Source: Deltaproteobacteria bacterium
Lineage (GTDB): Bacteria; Desulfobacterota; Syntrophobacteria; Syntrophobacterales; Syntrophobacteraceae
NCBI GenBank assembly: GCA_021793275.1
Contig: JAJYTC010000028.1
Coordinates: 1-35,276 of the forward strand
Direction: 5' to 3'
DNA length: 35,276 bases
Below, piece after piece: positions 8,196 to 16,035 of the stretch. A model generated the notes under the pieces. The model saw only the letters and a list, made by a program, of their open reading frames with translations. It ran no database searches and had not been told where the DNA came from. A program made the translations under genes and the position numbers. Each line of letters begins with the position of its first letter. The first letter of the stretch is position 1.

Positions 8196-8262
8196 ACCGG
8201 GCCTGCGCAACCATCCGGCAGGTGGTGAACCGGCTTGGGCAGTTCCGATCGAGTTGAATGAT

Positions 8263-8883
8263 ATGGGATTGACGGACTTATCGGTAACCGAATACGTGCA
8301 CAGGGTGGCCGAAGGCACAGCCGCTCCCGGAGGCGGCAGCGTGTGCGCTCTTGTTTGCAGCCTCAGCGCTGCCCTTTGCCTCATGGCGGCGCACCTCACT
8401 CTGGGCAGGGAGAAATACAGCGACGCCTGGGGCGTGATGGAGGAACTCAGTCGATCCATGGAGGGGCTGCTCTCGCGTTCACTCAAACTGGCGCAGCAGG
8501 ATGCCGATGCATACGGTAACGTTATGGCTGCATTCAAAATGGGCCGGGGGGACAAAACGCGGACCGAAACTATTCAGGCCGCCATGAAACAGGCCGCTCT
8601 TATCCCCATGGAAACTCTTCGAATCCTGGCAAGGATCACGGACCTTGTAGGAGATGTTATCGAAAGAGGCAATCCAAATTGCCTTTGCGACGCCGGCGTT
8701 GCAGTCCAGTTGATCCGGGCGGCGACCAAGGGCGCGGCATATAACGTCAGGGCAAATCTTTCGAAGATCGATGACAGAGACTTCGCATCCCGTATGCAAA
8801 GTGAGATGACCTCTTTGGAAAACAACATCGAGCAGGTCGCAGGCAGATTTGAATCCTTCATCGAACTTCTTCTGTCTTCCTGA
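8263..8883 (+). CDS. Cyclodeaminase/methenyltetrahydrofolate cyclohydrolase family protein
   Basis: The 206-residue protein matches the FTCD-C/FchA family: an all-helical protein opening with the signature GTAAPGGGSVCALVCSLSAALCLMAAHLT, followed by helices with GNPNCLCDAGVAVQLIRAATKGAAYNVRANL. Family members act on 5,10-methenyl- or formimino-tetrahydrofolate, linking one-carbon units to the Wood-Ljungdahl or histidine-degradation routes. Full length is normal for the stand-alone form. I chose ATG 8263; the frame could open at TTG 8254, but neither has a good ribosome binding site. No formate-THF ligase or FolD is adjacent. Cytoplasmic. Confidence 0.88.
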   Translation: MGLTDLSVTEYVHRVAEGTAAPGGGSVCALVCSLSAALCLMAAHLTLGREKYSDAWGVMEELSRSMEGLLSRSLKLAQQDADAYGNVMAAFKMGRGDKTRTETIQAAMKQAALIPMETLRILARITDLVGDVIERGNPNCLCDAGVAVQLIRAATKGAAYNVRANLSKIDDRDFASRMQSEMTSLENNIEQVAGRFESFIELLLSS

Positions 8884-8988
8884 TAACGGGAAACAAGCCA
8901 GGGGCTATGGCATGGAAGATGCTTATGCCTAAGCTGAGGGGGCGGTTGTCTCGGCCAACCCCCGAATCCAGGATAGGGAGGAAATCAA

Positions 8989-9042
8989 ATGGAGGTTGGC
9001 AGCCATTCTCTTGCACGTTGGGAGACATGCCATGGCCAATGA
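8989..9042 (+). CDS. Possible 17-codon leader ORF overlapping the histidine kinase start
   Basis: An ATG at 8989 has an excellent GGGAGG 6 bp upstream and opens a 17-codon frame (MEVGSHSLARWETCHGQ) that ends with TGA at 9040-9042, just past the likely kinase ATG at 9032. The kinase's own signal is a weaker GGGAGA. Such overlap could couple kinase translation to the leader. It may equally be chance, since the peptide has no recognisable family. Confidence 0.3.
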   Translation: MEVGSHSLARWETCHGQ

Positions 9043-11224
9043 ATCCAGACAGATATCGGGTTGTACTTTTCAGAGGATCAGCCGCGCGCTCGAAACTCTC
9101 AGGGGCTGCCATAGCGCAGTCGTTCGAGCGGAGTCTGAAGGCGGGCTGATGAAGGAAATATGCCGCACAATCGTGGAGACGGGCGGCTACAGGTTTGCAT
9201 GGGTCGGCCTTGCGGGGCAAAAGAACCAAAAGTCCATTCATCCTGCGGCACAGTGGGGCGTAGAAGACGGGTATCTCGAAAAGCTCGATTCGATGTGGTC
9301 GGATACCGAAAGGGCATGCGGCCCCACCGCAATGGCCCTTAGCTCGGATACCCCGTGCGTCATCCAGGATATCATGACGCACACCGGATGTGCGTTCTGG
9401 CGAGAGGAAGCCCTCAAGCGCAATTTTGCCTCCACGGTTTCTCTTCCACTCATGGACGAAAATGGATCGTTCGGGGCGCTTGGAATCTATGCGGAAGAAC
9501 CCGATGCCTTCGATGCCGAAGAACTCAGTCTGCTCAAGGAATTGGCCGACGATCTCTCCTACGGCATCGGGGCGCTGAGGCTAAAAACCAGGCGAGTACA
9601 GGAAGAGAAGGAACGCATGCTCCTTGCCACCGCCTGCGAACAGCTCGAAGAAGGCATCGCGATATTCGACAGCCGGGGTGTAATACGATACATCAATTTA
9701 TCGCTTGAACGGATCAGCGGTTGCGACCGCGAGTCGGCGAGCGGCAAAAATATTGCTGATCTCGGCAGGGACAGCCAAAACGGGCAGATTTTCAAGGTGA
9801 TGGCGGAAGCCATGGCTCGGGGAGGCTTGTGGCACGGCCGTTTTACCTTAACAGGCGGCAGGAACGACCGGATCTTGGAAATCGACGCAAGGGTGTCGCC
9901 CATGCTCGACGATGCCGGCGATATGACGAACTATATTTTTGTATGCCGGGACGTCTCCCAGGAGGAGCGTCTTGAAAAGCAGTTGCGGCAGGCGCAAAAG
10001 ATGGAAGCGCTCGGGACCCTGGCCGGAGGCATAGCGCACGATTTTAACAATATTCTGGGAGCGATCATATCCTGCACAGAGTTTGCGCTCGAAGAGGCGC
10101 CCGAGGGGGGTGCAGCCCGAGAGGACCTCGAGCGTGTACTAAAAGCCAGCAATCGCGGCAAACTACTCATAAAGCGGATCCTGACCTTTAGCCGGCATAG
10201 CGAGCAGGAACGGCGCCCGGTTCAAATCGGACCGCTGGTCACCGAATTTCTCAAATTCCTTCGGGCCTCCCTGCCCGCAAATGTTGAGATAAGACAGAAC
10301 ATTTCCACCGGATCGGCCATGATCATGGCCGATTCCACCCAGATTATCCAGGTGGTTATGAACCTGTGCACCAACGCGGCTCATGCGATGCGAGAAAAAG
10401 GCGGCATACTGGAGGTAAGCCTGTCCAGGGTGAGCGTCGATCCATCGAAGACCGCCCATTCCACCCAATCTCTAGCTCCAAGACCTTACCGCCTCTCCGA
10501 GGTGGTCCTAGAACCATCGAATCCGACTCGGCCGCAGGCTGTCGATACGGAGTATTGCGTAAGGCTGGCCGTAAGCGATACGGGACACGGAATGGATCAA
10601 AATACCATCGAGAGGATTTTTGACCCCTTTTTCACGACCAAGAAGCGAGGCGAGGGGTCCGGGCTCGGACTTTCCGTGGCTCATGGAATTGTCATGAGTC
10701 ATGGAGGAGATATAACCGTCTTTAGCGAACCGGGCAAAGGAACGACTTTCGAGATATTTTTGCCGGAGGTCGAACCTCCGGCCGAATTTGCCGAATCGCC
10801 CAAGTGCCGGCCGGTCCACAGGGGGACCGAGCGGGTCATGTTCGTCGATGACGAAGAAGACCTCGTGTACGCAGGCAAGAGGATGCTCAAGCGACTCGGC
10901 TACCAACCCGAAGTGTTCCGGGACGGCATGGAGGCTTTGGAAGCCTTTCGCGCCCGCGCTGATCAGTTCGATCTCATCATTACGGATCAGAGCATGCCCC
11001 GTATGACAGGCATCGAATTGGCGCGGGAAGCGCTTCGTATTCGTCCCGAGATTCCGATTGTCCTCTGCACGGGATTCGCCCCGGATTCGCCCGAGGGTAT
11101 CGCCCGCCGTGACGCCGAGTTGGCGGGCATACGGGAGGTATGGATGAAGCCCCTTGGCTGCGCTGAAATGGGTGGGATCATACGAAAAATCCTCGACGAA
11201 AAATGTAGTGAAGCGAGCAACTAG
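9032..11224 (+). CDS. Cytosolic hybrid sensor histidine kinase (GAF-PAS-HisKA-HATPase-REC)
   Basis: About 730 residues with no membrane segment. An N-terminal GAF domain (about 20-185) is followed by a PAS domain (about 200-320, with IFDSRGVIRYINLSLERISG), the HisKA helix with H336 in AGGIAHDFNNIL, an ATPase domain with N box TNAAHAM, G1 DTGHGMD and G2 GEGSGLGLS, and a C-terminal receiver with phospho-acceptor D652 in IITDQSMPRMTG and Lys in WMKPL. It should sense a cytosolic ligand or redox state. I chose ATG 9032 (GGGAGA upstream) over TTG 8996. Its TAG stop overlaps the GTG start of the sigma-54 activator by one base, which is strong evidence that the two are a cognate pair. Confidence 0.92.
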   Translation: MANESRQISGCTFQRISRALETLRGCHSAVVRAESEGGLMKEICRTIVETGGYRFAWVGLAGQKNQKSIHPAAQWGVEDGYLEKLDSMWSDTERACGPTAMALSSDTPCVIQDIMTHTGCAFWREEALKRNFASTVSLPLMDENGSFGALGIYAEEPDAFDAEELSLLKELADDLSYGIGALRLKTRRVQEEKERMLLATACEQLEEGIAIFDSRGVIRYINLSLERISGCDRESASGKNIADLGRDSQNGQIFKVMAEAMARGGLWHGRFTLTGGRNDRILEIDARVSPMLDDAGDMTNYIFVCRDVSQEERLEKQLRQAQKMEALGTLAGGIAHDFNNILGAIISCTEFALEEAPEGGAAREDLERVLKASNRGKLLIKRILTFSRHSEQERRPVQIGPLVTEFLKFLRASLPANVEIRQNISTGSAMIMADSTQIIQVVMNLCTNAAHAMREKGGILEVSLSRVSVDPSKTAHSTQSLAPRPYRLSEVVLEPSNPTRPQAVDTEYCVRLAVSDTGHGMDQNTIERIFDPFFTTKKRGEGSGLGLSVAHGIVMSHGGDITVFSEPGKGTTFEIFLPEVEPPAEFAESPKCRPVHRGTERVMFVDDEEDLVYAGKRMLKRLGYQPEVFRDGMEALEAFRARADQFDLIITDQSMPRMTGIELAREALRIRPEIPIVLCTGFAPDSPEGIARRDAELAGIREVWMKPLGCAEMGGIIRKILDEKCSEASN

Positions 11225-12633
11225 TGGCCAACGTTTTAATTATCGATGACGACGAGTCGATGTGCTATGCGCTCTCGCGCATGGTCGGCCGCCTGGGGCA
11301 CAATCCGGTTTGTGCCGATAGTATTGCGGGGGGACTCGAAAAGACACGTTCAGAGAACATCGACCTGGTATTCCTCGACGTGCGCATGCCCGACGGGAAC
11401 GGATTGGAGGCGCTGCCGGCAATTCAGGGCGCCCCCTCCTCGCCGGAGGTTATTATCATTACGGGCTATGGAGATCCGGACGGCGCCGAGATGGCCATAA
11501 AGAGCGGTGCGTGGGATTACATTGAAAAGGGCTGCTCGACCAGGGAAATGAGTCTGCCGCTGCTAAGGGCGCTCGAATATCGCCAGCAAAAGGAAAATGC
11601 GCGAGCCGGGACGAAAAGCATCATTGCGCTCAAACGCGACGGGATAATCGGCCAAAGCCCGAAGCTCATGGATTGCCTCGATCTTTTGGCACAGGCGGCG
11701 GCAAGCGAATCGAGCGTACTGATAACCGGAGAAACCGGGACCGGCAAGGAACTCTTCGCCTGCGCGATTCATGGAAACAGTTCAAGGGCAAAAGGCCCCT
11801 TTGTTGTAGTCGATTGCGCGGCGCTTCCTGAAACGCTGGTCGAAAGCGTGCTGTTCGGCCATGAAAAGGGGGCCTTTACGGGAGCCGATAAAGCCAGTGA
11901 CGGCCTCATCCGGCAAGCCTGCGGCGGAACGCTTTTTCTCGACGAAGTGGGCGAACTTCCTTCGGGACTCCAAAAATCTTTCCTGCGCGTCCTTCAGGAA
12001 CATCGGTTTCGCCCCGTCGGAAGCAAGAAGGAACTGGAAAGTGATTTCAGGCTTGTTGCGGCCACAAACCGGAACATGGATCAAATGGCCCGGGAAGGCC
12101 TTTTCCGGGACGATTTGCTTTTTCGATTGAAATCCTTTGTGATCGAGCTACCTCCTCTGCGGGAACGTTCTGAAGATATCAAGGAGATTGCCAGGCACCA
12201 CATCGACCGGTTTTGCGAAAAGTATGGGTTGAGGCCCAAGGGTTTCTCCCCGGAATTTCTCGACACTCTCAAGGCCTACCATTGGCCCGGCAACATTCGA
12301 GAACTGGTCAACACCCTGGATCGGGCGCTTGCTGCGGCCCGTTTCGAACCCACTCTTTTCCCCAAGCACCTTCCCATCGATATCCGAGTGCAAAAGGCGC
12401 GGGCTTCGATAAATCATAAAACGGTCTCCGATGAAGGCCATGGTCCTGATGCGCCGCGAGCGCTGCCCAGCATTCACGAATTTCGAGAAGCGGCATCTTT
12501 GCAAGCGGAAAAGAACTATCTAAACGAGCTGATGGGACTCTGCGAGGGCGACATCAAAGAGGCCTGCCGCATCTCGGGTTTGTCTCAATCCCGTCTTTAC
12601 GCCCTGCTCCAAAAGCATAAGATCTCGAGATAG
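11224..12633 (+). CDS. Sigma-54-dependent response regulator, NtrC family
   Basis: The 469-residue protein has the full NtrC layout: receiver domain with D8-D9-D10 and phospho-acceptor D52 in [10 protein letters not shown]; an AAA+ domain with Walker A GETGTGKE, the sigma-54 contact loop GAFTGA and Walker [12 protein letters not shown]; and a C-terminal Fis-type helix-turn-helix ([21 protein letters not shown]). The receiver's usual Lys-Pro is Lys-Gly here (IEKGCS). It starts with GTG inside the stop of the kinase gene, so partnership is near certain. The most obvious target is the -24/-12 promoter 155 bp downstream of its stop that precedes the small secreted protein. Cytoplasmic transcription activator requiring RpoN. 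Confidence 0.94.
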   Translation: MANVLIIDDDESMCYALSRMVGRLGHNPVCADSIAGGLEKTRSENIDLVFLDVRMPDGNGLEALPAIQGAPSSPEVIIITGYGDPDGAEMAIKSGAWDYIEKGCSTREMSLPLLRALEYRQQKENARAGTKSIIALKRDGIIGQSPKLMDCLDLLAQAAASESSVLITGETGTGKELFACAIHGNSSRAKGPFVVVDCAALPETLVESVLFGHEKGAFTGADKASDGLIRQACGGTLFLDEVGELPSGLQKSFLRVLQEHRFRPVGSKKELESDFRLVAATNRNMDQMAREGLFRDDLLFRLKSFVIELPPLRERSEDIKEIARHHIDRFCEKYGLRPKGFSPEFLDTLKAYHWPGNIRELVNTLDRALAAARFEPTLFPKHLPIDIRVQKARASINHKTVSDEGHGPDAPRALPSIHEFREAASLQAEKNYLNELMGLCEGDIKEACRISGLSQSRLYALLQKHKISR

Positions 12634-12634
12634 C

Positions 12635-12689
12635 TTCCTGTTAGATAATAAAATTCCTGCCAAACGGGAATTTTCCACTGAGACAGGAA
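12635..12689 (+). promoter_or_regulatory. Nested inverted repeats; possible activator site or terminator
   Basis: An inner dyad AAAATTCC (12650-12657) / GGAATTTT (12667-12674) is enclosed by an outer dyad TTCCTGT (12635-12641) / ACAGGAA (12683-12689). They lie 115-155 bp upstream of the -24 element, the usual distance for enhancer sites of NtrC-type activators. They also sit directly behind the activator's stop codon, so they might simply terminate its transcript. Confidence 0.45.
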
Positions 12690-12786
12690 AACAGGCTCGC
12701 CGAGGCAGGCGCCATCTCCGCAATTTGACCAGCTCTATCATCTTGTAATTCCTTAATAATCCAGCCATGATTCAAACCGCTGCGAC

Positions 12787-12803
12787 TTGGCATCATAGTT
12801 GCT
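12787..12803 (+). promoter_or_regulatory. Sigma-54 (-24/-12) promoter
   Basis: TTGGCATCATAGTTGCT matches the RpoN consensus (TTGGCAC-N5-TTGCA/T) closely: GG at 12789-12790 and GC at 12801-12802 are separated by exactly 10 bp, and TTGCT fits the -12 element; the one clear deviation is T for C after TGGCA. Transcription would start near 12814, about 46 nt before the secreted-protein ATG. The adjacent NtrC-type regulator makes the call functionally consistent. Confidence 0.8.
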
Positions 12804-12859
12804 CTATACCCCTGCAACGGTAAAAAAATTTCAGAATAAGAAATCAAGGAGAAAAAAAA

Positions 12860-13162
12860 ATGAAGGCGATTATGGCAGTTCTCACGTCAATGGTATTTGC
12901 AATGGTATTCGCGATAGCTCTGGTTCCCTGCGCATCTGCGGCCACATTCGCTCCGGCTAACAATATGAGCGGGGCTGTCTGCCAGGCGAACTCCGCCGCG
13001 GCGGGCCTCAACGGTTCAGTGACAGCGAGTGTCGCTCCGGCAGGGTCCGGTTATGCATGCGTCTCCTCGCCCGCCTACACCAGCTATGTCCTGGTTCACC
13101 CGGTGACTTGCAGTCCGAACGGCGCCCCCCTGCACACCCCGTCGGTAATGGGTACCTGGTAG
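12860..13162 (+). CDS. Small secreted cysteine-containing protein
   Basis: A 100-residue precursor. Residues 1-27 are a textbook signal peptide (positive N-terminus, long hydrophobic core, ASA cleavage site before ATFAP), leaving about 73 residues rich in Ala, Ser, Gly and Val with three cysteines in separated short motifs (VCQAN, ACVSS, TCSPN). There is no lipobox or membrane anchor, so it should be periplasmic or exported. The ribosome site AAGGAG is ideal. It is a single-gene unit between a sigma-54 promoter and a strong terminator. I do not recognise the family. Its role may be a stress- or nutrient-induced envelope or surface protein; that is inference from its promoter. Confidence 0.82.
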   Translation: MKAIMAVLTSMVFAMVFAIALVPCASAATFAPANNMSGAVCQANSAAAGLNGSVTASVAPAGSGYACVSSPAYTSYVLVHPVTCSPNGAPLHTPSVMGTW

Positions 13163-13188
13163 TAATATAGTAGCTTGCAGGCAGCCTA

Positions 13189-13223
13189 AACGCCCTCCCC
13201 GTAAAGGGGGGGGCGTTTTTTTT
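13189..13223 (+). terminator. Strong rho-independent terminator
   Basis: AACGCCCTCCCC, a GTAAA loop and GGGGGGGGCGTT form a long GC-rich stem followed by a run of eight T, 27 bp after the stop of the small secreted protein gene. It closes that transcription unit. Confidence 0.93.
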
Positions 13224-13493
13224 CGGCCTCGTCGCCGCCCCGTCCTCCCCCCTTCAGTTGGACCAGCTGGTGTTTTCTTCAAAGACAGGCGCGGCTGGAA
13301 TTTACTGCGCTCATTCAAGCCCTCTTACCGCACGACCCGAACCCGCCGCAAGAAGGATGGTTCCCCGTTCCCATTCAGTTGTCCCGACCAGCAGCCCAAG
13401 AAGGCGGCTGCGGATTTGAGCTTACCTCAATGCGAAGCTCTTTATCGATATAGATCCAACACCTCCGGAGCAAAGTACTCTATAATATACTTC
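13224..13493. other. Intergenic region without a recognised gene
   Basis: Between the terminator and the next promoter I find no supported coding region, repeat or RNA motif. Open frames here are short and lack start signals. Confidence 0.5.
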
Positions 13494-13521
13494 TTGACAT
13501 GTATACACGCTCCGCTATATT
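13494..13521 (+). promoter_or_regulatory. Sigma-70-type promoter of the beta-barrel gene
   Basis: A perfect TTGACA (13494-13499), a 16-bp spacer and TATATT (13516-13521). Transcription from here would give a leader of about 260 nt before the ATG at 13787. Confidence 0.65.
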
Positions 13522-13527
13522 CATTTT

Positions 13528-13786
13528 CGAAACAAATCACTCATGCAATTCGTTTCCAAGCCTTATAATGCCGTGTATAACCGACAAAAAGCAAAAAATC
13601 GGAAGCGGGCTAAGGGGCAAGAAGCGTGTAAAAAGGAGGTTTTCGGCCGCCGCCGGCCTTCCTTCGCCGGATGCAGCCAGGCGGGGAAATGGGCAGGCAT
13701 TGCCGGGAAAGGAGGGGTGTTTTGACAAAACAGTATTGAGGCTGCAGTTGGAAAAAATGCCAATGGGATTGGAGGGAGGAAAGAGT
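13528..13786 (+). other. Long 5' leader of the beta-barrel gene
   Basis: If the promoter at 13494-13521 is used, this ~260-nt leader is untranslated. It contains internal Shine-Dalgarno-like motifs AAGGAGG near 13633 and 13711 without good downstream starts, a GC-rich self-complementary stretch (GCCGCCGGCC near 13645), and then the true ribosome site GGAGGGAGGA. I do not recognise a known riboswitch. Confidence 0.4.
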
Positions 13787-14833
13787 ATGAAGAAGTACCC
13801 GATCGTTCTTGCGACGGTTTTACTGATGACGTTTGTCGTCGTCAGGCCGTCGCTCGCCGGCGAACCCGGCGCCGCTGCTGCCGCTCTTGATCAGGGCGGG
13901 GGGCAAAGCAGCTTGTACGGCGTCCTGGCAGGGGCGCAGAAAGCGCCTTTGCAGTCGGATCCGAAGCAGTCGAACTCTCATAAGACCTATAAGACCTATA
14001 GGGCTTATAAGATCTATTCGCCTTTCATCAACTTTAAGACCAAGTATGATGAGTGGCTTTCCATGGTCGAGCGCACGCACAACAAAGAGCAGCCCGACTG
14101 GATGACCCCGGTCGTGACCGTTACGCCTACGCTCCAGCAGGAAATCCGCACAGACTTCAACTTGAGTTCCAACAAAGGCCTGAATACCGATACCTTTCTG
14201 GGCAAGGGAACCGAGATAATCCCCACTGAGAACACGGAAATCATATTCGGAAATCCCACCTGGGTGACCAAGGACGTTACCAGCAACAGGCAAATCGCCG
14301 GCTGGGCCGATTGGTCAACTCTTTTCAAATACCGCCTGCTTTCCTCGCCCAGCGACGCAGGCAACTACGTAGTCACCTTCCTTCTCGGAACGTCTTTCGA
14401 TACGGGCTCAACCGACATTACCGCCGGTCACGACGCGGTTACGCCGATGCTCGGTTTTGGAAAAGGCTTCGAGACGTCGATAGGCGAATTCGACTACCAG
14501 GCTACGATAGGGCCGACCATACCGGGCGCCGAGTTCACCAAATTCGGAACGCCGGTCACATGGAACAGCGCTTTTCAATACGGAAATCGCTTCTGCATTT
14601 TCGGATATATGATCCCGCTGTGGCCGGAATTCGAAGTCACCTGGATAACTTTTCCCAATGGCGCCGCCGCTGGTCAGCAGCAGGTCTACCTGACTCCGGG
14701 TATCAATATCGGCCGCTTTCAGCTCACCCAACACACTTACTTCGTAATCGGGGCCGGATATCAGTTCGCTGCTACTTCCGACCGCTCATTTGGTAATCAA
14801 TGGATTGTAACGATGCGAATTCCTTATTTTTAA
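13787..14833 (+). CDS. Probable outer-membrane beta-barrel protein
   Basis: A 348-residue precursor with signal peptide (MKKYPIVLATVLLMTFVVVRPSLAG). After a low-complexity region at about residues 27-80, which contains four 9-bp repeats read as KTY-KTY-RAY-KIY, the remainder is beta-rich with alternating aromatic/hydrophobic residues (VVTFLLGTSFD, FCIFGYMIPLWPEFEVTWI, HTYFVIGAGYQFA). It ends in IPYF with terminal Phe, the classic outer-membrane barrel signal recognised by the BAM complex. I chose ATG 13787 because of the strong GGAGGGAGGA and the signal peptide; the frame stays open back to 13499. The family looks like uncharacterised porin-like or transporter barrels; the substrate is unknown. 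Confidence 0.82.
   Translation: MKKYPIVLATVLLMTFVVVRPSLAGEPGAAAAALDQGGGQSSLYGVLAGAQKAPLQSDPKQSNSHKTYKTYRAYKIYSPFINFKTKYDEWLSMVERTHNKEQPDWMTPVVTVTPTLQQEIRTDFNLSSNKGLNTDTFLGKGTEIIPTENTEIIFGNPTWVTKDVTSNRQIAGWADWSTLFKYRLLSSPSDAGNYVVTFLLGTSFDTGSTDITAGHDAVTPMLGFGKGFETSIGEFDYQATIGPTIPGAEFTKFGTPVTWNSAFQYGNRFCIFGYMIPLWPEFEVTWITFPNGAAAGQQQVYLTPGINIGRFQLTQHTYFVIGAGYQFAATSDRSFGNQWIVTMRIPYF
13982..14017 (+). repeat. Intragenic 9-bp tandem repeat (four units)
   Basis: AAGACCTAT, AAGACCTAT, AGGGCTTAT and AAGATCTAT follow each other without gaps inside the barrel gene, preserving frame and encoding K/R-x-Y triplets just after the signal-peptide-proximal linker. Copy number could vary without breaking the frame. 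Confidence 0.85.
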
Positions 14834-14853
14834 CTGTTTAGAGACACGCGGGC

Positions 14854-14911
14854 CCGGCGCCGAAACGCTCTTGGGAAAAACCGGCTGAGTCCGGTTGACC
14901 AACGGCGCCGG
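14854..14911. terminator. Nested inverted repeats between convergent genes
   Basis: CCGGCGCCG (14854-14862) pairs perfectly with CGGCGCCGG (14903-14911), and inside it AACCGG (14879-14884) pairs with CCGGTT (14891-14896). The structure lies between the stop of the barrel gene (+) and the end of the TAXI gene (-), so it may serve as a bidirectional transcription barrier, although it lacks a T-run. Confidence 0.5.
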
Positions 14912-14931
14912 CGTCCCGGTCCCCACTCAAC

Positions 14932-15909
14932 CTAATTCAGCGCCTTTTCTATCGCATCGAGCACCGGATTTGGCTTAAACGGCTTTTGCTCCCCCACGGG
15001 GAGCCCCAGGATTTTCTTTACGCACTCGAACTGCTTCCACCCCTTTATGTCGTATCGCAAATCGACTGTCTTCCATTTCGGATGCCCTTTTTTGACCAGT
15101 TGATCGAGATTGTCGAAAAGCACCCGGGCGAACCCGCACACATCGGGGCAATCCCCATGGGAAGCGTATGAAACAAGGACGGCTTTCACCGCTACCGTGC
15201 TGACCGGCTTATCCTGCCATGCATAGGTGGTTGCGGGGATCTCCGCTGCAGGGTAATATCGCAGGATTTTCGAGTTCGTAACGGGAACCAGGTGCAGGTT
15301 GTCGCTTTTTGTTATGTATTCGGAGAAAAGCTTCACAGGAGCGCCGGCTACGAAGAACATGGCGTCTATTTTGCCTTCTTTCAACAGTGTTAGTGCTTCC
15401 TGCGGTCCGATATTCAGCATCTGCCCGGGCTTTATTCCCGAAGCTTTGAAAAGAAGTTTCGCCGTGAGGTAAGTTCCGCTTCCATCCTCCCCGACCGCCA
15501 CGCGTCTGCCGGACAGGTCGCTGAATTGCCCGATTTCTTTTCGCGCAACGATATGCACCTCTTCATTATATAAGGGGAATACAATCCGGATTTTTCGGGC
15601 TATGCTTTTCAAAGTCTTATTTGACGCATCCTCTGCGACAAACGCCAGAACATCCGACTGGACAATCCCCAACTGGATCGAGGGGACTCTATATACCGTA
15701 TAGATATTATCGACCGACCCGGACGAGGGGTAAACGCTCAGGCGGATCCCGTGCTGCGCCATAAGATGCTTGAGGTCCAGGCCGAACCTGTAATAAGTCC
15801 CCTTTTCGTTGCCGGTCGTAATGCCCATGTCGACGGCGGCGTTGCACGTTTGTGTCCCGATCGCCAGAAAAACAAGGCACACTAATGCCGCCATGAAGTA
15901 TTTCTTCAC
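14932..15909 (-). CDS. TAXI family TRAP transporter solute-binding protein
   Basis: The 325-residue protein has a signal peptide (KKYFMAALVCLVFLAIGTQTCNA) and the TAXI binding-protein core: ITTGNEKGTYYRFGLDL, SVDNIYTVYRVPSIQLGIVQSDVLAF, and VAVGEDGSGTYLTAKLLFKASGI. TAXI proteins capture carboxylates such as glutamate or 2-oxoglutarate in the periplasm and deliver them to a fused TRAP permease. No permease gene is adjacent, so it is an orphan here. I chose GTG 15909, preceded by GGGAGG at short spacing (4 nt); the frame stays open to 15996 but the added residues precede the signal peptide. The RodZ-like gene lies upstream in the same direction. Confidence 0.9.
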   Translation of the reverse strand: MKKYFMAALVCLVFLAIGTQTCNAAVDMGITTGNEKGTYYRFGLDLKHLMAQHGIRLSVYPSSGSVDNIYTVYRVPSIQLGIVQSDVLAFVAEDASNKTLKSIARKIRIVFPLYNEEVHIVARKEIGQFSDLSGRRVAVGEDGSGTYLTAKLLFKASGIKPGQMLNIGPQEALTLLKEGKIDAMFFVAGAPVKLFSEYITKSDNLHLVPVTNSKILRYYPAAEIPATTYAWQDKPVSTVAVKAVLVSYASHGDCPDVCGFARVLFDNLDQLVKKGHPKWKTVDLRYDIKGWKQFECVKKILGLPVGEQKPFKPNPVLDAIEKALN

Positions 15910-16035
15910 GAATCCTCCCGGAACTGTGTTTTTACTTATCCCCACAGACGGTAGAGACCACAGAGAAAAAACTGTGTCAAAAAAAAGGCTGCCCAACTCT
16001 CAGCGTGCTTTGCGGCCCTGCGGTAGACTTTTCTA

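Noticed and set aside
13543-13725. 60-codon frame in the leader of the beta-barrel gene
   Set aside because: It lacks a ribosome site and looks like random basic sequence; not called as a gene.
13528-13786. Possible c-di-GMP (GEMM) or other known riboswitch in the leader
   Set aside because: The characteristic conserved core (GCAAA...) and tetraloop arrangement are not found.
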